NCBI GenBank assembly: GCA_038503035.1
Contig: JAVSML010001084.1
Span: 132,817 to 196,816, forward strand
Reading direction: 5' to 3'
Source: Crocodylus rhombifer
Taxonomy: Eukaryota; Chordata; Crocodylia; Crocodylidae
Length of the DNA: 64,000 bases
Shown here: in pieces, positions 60,001 to 64,000 of the stretch
Position numbering within the stretch: the first letter of the stretch is position 1
Layout of the letters: each line of letters starts with the position of its first letter
Position numbers and translations under genes: made by a program
Notes under the pieces: model-generated
What the model was told of the DNA's origin: nothing
Databases searched by the model: none
What the model saw: only the letters and a program-made list of their open reading frames with translations

Positions 60001-61424
60001 TCACATGAAGGATATGGAAAACAGCTCACAGAGCAATCTCAGGGGGGTGGTTTAAGAAGGTGTGCATGAGGATGTTTATGGGGTGTGAGAATGGGATTCT
60101 ATTCCTTCTCCATATTGAGTGTTATTGAATCAAACTCCATAGACTTAGAGGACTACATTTATAATGGTTCAGCCATACACAAGAGGAGAATCTGACCTCA
60201 GCTGCAGCCAGCAGTGGCTGCCAGTAGTTTGCCTGCTTCCATACCATATGCCATTCAAGGGTTCTGGGCTCCAGCAACTCTTACTCTTCTACTCCACCCA
60301 CACAGTTAGGACCCGATTAGAGGAATTTGGAATTGATGTTGTTGGGTTGCGACGTGATATACACCTTTTTGTGTTTCCTAAAAACATGATGTTTGTTTAG
60401 AATGTCCTTACCTTCTCATTTTCTAACTTTCCAGTGATTGAATTATGTAAATAAAGTGAACAGCAAGTGCAGTTTTGCCACTTAGCAGTCTCTTGGGCAT
60501 ATGGGCCTGGTATCTACATTTACAAGTGTATCTATCTTCAGTGGTTGGATTAAGATATTGTCCAAAGCAAACTAAGACGGATGCATCAAGGGACTTATGT
60601 ACTCTGTTCAGGTGCAGAATTCACAAACCTGAATTATATGCCCAAGTTCCCTGCACAGTAAATAAGAGAATTAAGTGGCTTGGTCTGAGATTCATGATAT
60701 CCAGAACTCTAAATGGGTGGATGCCAAAAACAGCCAGTATGAAATGCTTAAGAAGGCTGAGTGTCTGAAATACCATCTCTTTCCTGGATTTAGGTTCCTA
60801 ACTGCATATCAGAGTGAGGCATTTACATGAGACTGGAATGTACTGTCTGAAGAACCTCTCTTACATTAAGTTCCTTCAGGTATAGCTGATTGGTTGCTCA
60901 CCATTAAATTATATAGTAATATAATAGTTACAGCACGAACTCAGGAAGTGGGAGATCCAGATACAATGCCCTGAGAAAATTTAAATCTAGATCTCCAACT
61001 TCTGAGGAGCATGCCCATACCATTGGGCTGTAGGCAAAGCTGGAAAAAGGAGGCCTTTTCCACCCCTCCTGTTGCAGATATGCCACTATATGGCCAACAG
61101 TGCAAGATGCACAGGGCTAGAAAAAGAGCATAAGCAGGAGGGAGCATGACTAAAACTCTATGATGTTACTAGCTGCCTTGGGGAGTAGGGGTTGAATCCT
61201 GAGTTCTGATCTCAGCTTTCTAACACTATTCATGTCATTTATCCATGGACAATTTAATGAAGCAGTTCTAGGAGCAGGGACCTGAAGCCAGGTCTCTTGC
61301 TTTAGGTGAAAGCTGTCATCACTGGGCTACAGTCACAATTTCTCTTGCTTGTTCTCTCTTTGGCTTCATGAATCTTGTTCACATTTCACCTAAGTTATAC
61401 CTGGTGAGATTAAGTCTTGGACAA
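57028..61424. other. Intergenic, no gene recognised
   Basis: Apart from a GC-rich imperfect minisatellite (57465-57730), the region is AT-rich with short unsupported frames. No splice-bounded coding frame or paired transposon ends were found. Confidence 0.5.
57465..57730. repeat. Imperfect GC-rich tandem repeat
   Basis: Four or five units of about 50-70 bp each carry GGCTGYGGGCAGTCCC-like and CACTTGCCACC segments, in the order CTGTGGACAGTCCCCACTTG, CTGTGGGCAGTCACCACTTG, CTGCAGGCAGTCCTGCTCG and CTACGGGCAGTCCCTGCTTA. Unit length is variable. Confidence 0.6.
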
Positions 61425-62945
61425 ACAACTTGGGAGGAGTATAAGAATATTGCTCGGGTGTGCAGGGATGAAGTCAGGAAGGCCAAAGTGCAGTTGGAGT
61501 TGCAGCTAGCAAGGGACATGAAGAGTAACAAGAAGGGTTTCTGTAAGTATGTTAGCAGTAAGAGGAAGGTCAGGGAAAGTGTAAATCCTTTACTGAATGG
61601 GGGAGGCAACCTAATGACAAATAATGAGAAAAAGGCTGAAGTGCTCAATGCCATTATTAACTCGGTCTTCACAGGCAAGGTCATCTCCCAGACTATGCAC
61701 TGGGTAGCACATTTTGAGGAGAAGGTAAGCAGCCAACAGTGGTGAAAGAACAGGTTAGGGACTATTTAGAAAAACTGGACGTGTTCAAGTCTGTGGGGCC
61801 AGAGGAAATGCATCTAAGGGTACTGAGAGAGTTGCCTAGAGTGATTGCAGAGCCACAGGCCATTATCTTTGAAAACTTGTGGCAATCAGGGGAGGTCCTA
61901 GACAATTGGAAAAGAAGAAAAATAGTGCCCATCTTTAAGAAAGGGAATGAGGGTGATCCAGGGAACTACAGGCCAGTCGGCCTCATCTCAGTTCTTGGAA
62001 GAATCATGGAGCAGGTCCTCAAAGAATCAATTTCTAAGCACTTGGAGAAGAAGAAGGTGATTAGGAACAATCAGCATGGATTCACCAGGGGCAAGTCATG
62101 CCCGACCAACCTGACTGCCTTCTATGGTGAAATGACTGACTCTGTGGATGTGAGGAGACCAGTGGATGTGATATACCTTGACTTCAGCAAGGCTTTTGAT
62201 ACCATCTCACAGCATTCTTGCAAGCAACCTGAGGAAGTATGGGTTGGATGAATGGATTGCAAGGTGGATAGAAAGCTGGCTGGATTGTAGAGCTCAATAG
62301 GTGGTAATCAATGGCTCAACATCTAGTTGGTAGCCAGTATCAAGTGGAGTGCCCCAGGAGTTGGTTCTGGGGCTGGTTTTGTTCAATATCTTTATTAATG
62401 ATCTAGAAGATGGGATGTAGTGCACCCTCAGCAAGTTCATGGATGACACCAAGCTTGGGGGTGTAATAGATATACTGGAGGGTAGAACTAGGATTTACAA
62501 TGACCTAGAAAAATTGGACTGGGCCAAAAGAAATATCATGAGATTCAACAAAGACAAGTGCAAAGTCCTGCACTTAGGATGGAAGAATCCCATGCAGTGC
62601 TACAGCTTAGGGACTGACTGGCTAGGCAGCAGCTCTGCAAAAAAGGACCTAGGGGTTACAGTAGACAATAAGATGGATATGAGTTAGCAGTGTGCCCTGA
62701 TTGCCAAGAAGGCTAACAACATATTAGGCTGAATTAGTAGAAGCATTGCTGGCAGATCAAGGGAAGTAATTATTCCCCTCTATTCTGCAGTGGTGAGGCC
62801 ACATCTGGAGTACTGTGTCCAGTTTTGGCTCCCACACTATAGAAAGGTTCTGGACAAATTGGAGAGAGTCCAGCGAACAACAATGAAAATGGTTCGCGGC
62901 TGGGGCACGTGACTTATGAGGTGAGGATGAGGGTACTGGGTTTAT
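61425..62945 (+). mobile_element. Old CR1 LINE fragment, plus strand, both ends truncated
   Basis: It begins in the linker upstream of RT (EEYKNIARVCRDEVRKAKVQ) and passes through KGFCKYVSSKRKVRESVNPL. It then carries RT blocks PIFKKGNEGDPGNYRPVGL, NNQHGFTRGKSCPTNLTAF and VDVIYLDFSKAFDTI. After a broken segment with several stops it continues with MDDTKLGG (FADD decayed to FMDD), [27 protein letters not shown] and RVQRTT. It ends near 62945 without the 3' repeat. Multiple frameshifts and stops (for example TAG at 62685-62687) make it older than the 52-57 kb copies, and its sequence belongs to a different CR1 lineage. Confidence 0.9.
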
Positions 62946-64000
62946 TTAGTTTTGAACGTATTCAGTTCAAACACCCATAAAATGTGTAAAAAAATTCATT
63001 TTAAACATTTTCACTGGGAAAAGTTAAAATGACAAAATATTTTGGGCACGCAAAGCCACATTTTTCTCTCATTAAAGTCTTTTTTTAGTTAAAACTGTTA
63101 GGTTAAAGTAGTAAAACATTACACAACTTTTTGGCATATGTCTGCACCATTTCCAGTGCCAATAGTTGTATCATGGGACTCGACAGAATGTTTGGTGTTC
63201 TTAAAGCTCCAGTGTCTGAATGTCATGATTATGAAAGAGAGTTAGCTGTCACTATTCAAAAAATGAGTAAGTTTTTTGCCCTTTAGTTGCAGACAAATTC
63301 TAAAAAATATGGACTCCTAAGGGCAAATAACATGATAAACAATAAATGTATCATTGTTTAAAATGAAGATAGTCTTTTTTTTCTAAAGCCTGATTCATGA
63401 TTTTTGAATCAGTGTCAGTAGTGTCACAAAAATCAGTGCTACTGATCTATTAATACAGGACTTTAGAATACATTCTTAATGTACTAATTTTATCAGCATA
63501 ACTTAAGGACACAAAGAGTTGCATGTTTTTGTGATTTAAGTACATCAGAGGGCTGAGGCTCAGGGTTAAGAGCTACATATTTCAGATATTGAAGCCAGAC
63601 GGCAATTCAGTCTAATAATGTTCATGTCTACCATTTCCTGAAATTTGCTGGTACATGACCTCCTAACTGCATATATGTGACCCAACAACAAACTCTGTTA
63701 TGTAGTGCCAAAAAATGACATTAACTTCAGCTGCTTTATTAAATTGCTACCCAAGCTGGTTTATATTCATAGTAAACACGACATAGCATATGACCAACTA
63801 ATTCACGGTGTCCCGGCTAATCTGATAGCTTATACTCTTTTCTTTTGCTCATGAAATGACTATTTACCTTAATCGTAGTAAAGCACAGAAAGGAAATACC
63901 CAGCCTCCTTAAATTCCATGCCAGAGTATCCTGTACATTACAACAAGCTTGCTTGTGATTCTTTTTGAAACAGGCATTTGGGATGCATTAGGCAAATACT
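62946..64000. other. Intergenic, AT-rich, nothing recognised
   Basis: No coding frame, repeat end or conserved motif was identified in the last kilobase. Confidence 0.5.

Noticed and set aside
1..64000. Prokaryotic defence system, CRISPR array or operon
   Set aside because: Vertebrate splice signals, LINE and hAT elements dominate; there are no regularly spaced repeats with unique spacers and no co-directional compact genes.

Overview
This is amniote nuclear DNA, most likely reptilian and probably crocodilian, with turtle as the alternative. The evidence is split exons with GT-AG borders, dominance by CR1 LINEs with the ATTCTATG-type 3' end, many hAT-type elements with 8-bp target duplications, and an average base composition broken by GC-rich repeat cores. 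The organism call is inference from repeat style and from the divergence of the one host gene. There is no prokaryotic system, CRISPR array, operon or tRNA gene that I can see.

The only host protein-coding gene recognised is PPP2R3B, which encodes the B''/PR70-PR48 regulatory subunit of protein phosphatase 2A. It lies on the minus strand and runs off the left edge of the window. From 5' to 3' it has a CpG island, the likely promoter, at about 46.85-47.64 kb. Next comes the first coding exon (43288-43737, 116 codons), spliced to an upstream non-coding exon. An alternative first exon (20902-21033, 44 codons) follows, then a shared exon (501-680, 60 codons). The remaining exons, including the EF-hand region, lie beyond position 1. 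All visible coding junctions are phase 0, so either first exon can be joined to the shared exon in frame. This gives a long PR70-type and a short PR48-type protein.

The introns (1-500, 681-20901, 21034-43287 and 43738 to about 47 kb) are full of transposable-element debris. There are hAT-type non-autonomous elements, several with intact 8-bp target duplications (903-1256, 14991-16576, 23307-24104) and several with decayed ones. There are also GC-rich foldback elements (28.65-29.6 kb, 31.4-32.25 kb, 39.2-40.4 kb), two CR1 fragments near 9.2-10.2 and 12.3 kb, one at 40.4-41.8 kb, and a small Ty3/Gypsy-type polyprotein relic at 10.75-11.09 kb.

Right of the CpG island (47.7-64 kb) no host gene is visible. 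The main structure is a three-level nest at 51.88-57.03 kb. An older plus-strand CR1 is split by a younger minus-strand CR1 (51951 to about 55795), and that element is split by a 1088-bp LTR-like insertion (53933-55020) carrying five 39-bp tandem repeats. A separate old CR1 lies at 61.4-62.95 kb. In mammals PPP2R3B is next to SHOX in the pseudoautosomal region, so this flank may face SHOX, but the window itself does not show that.
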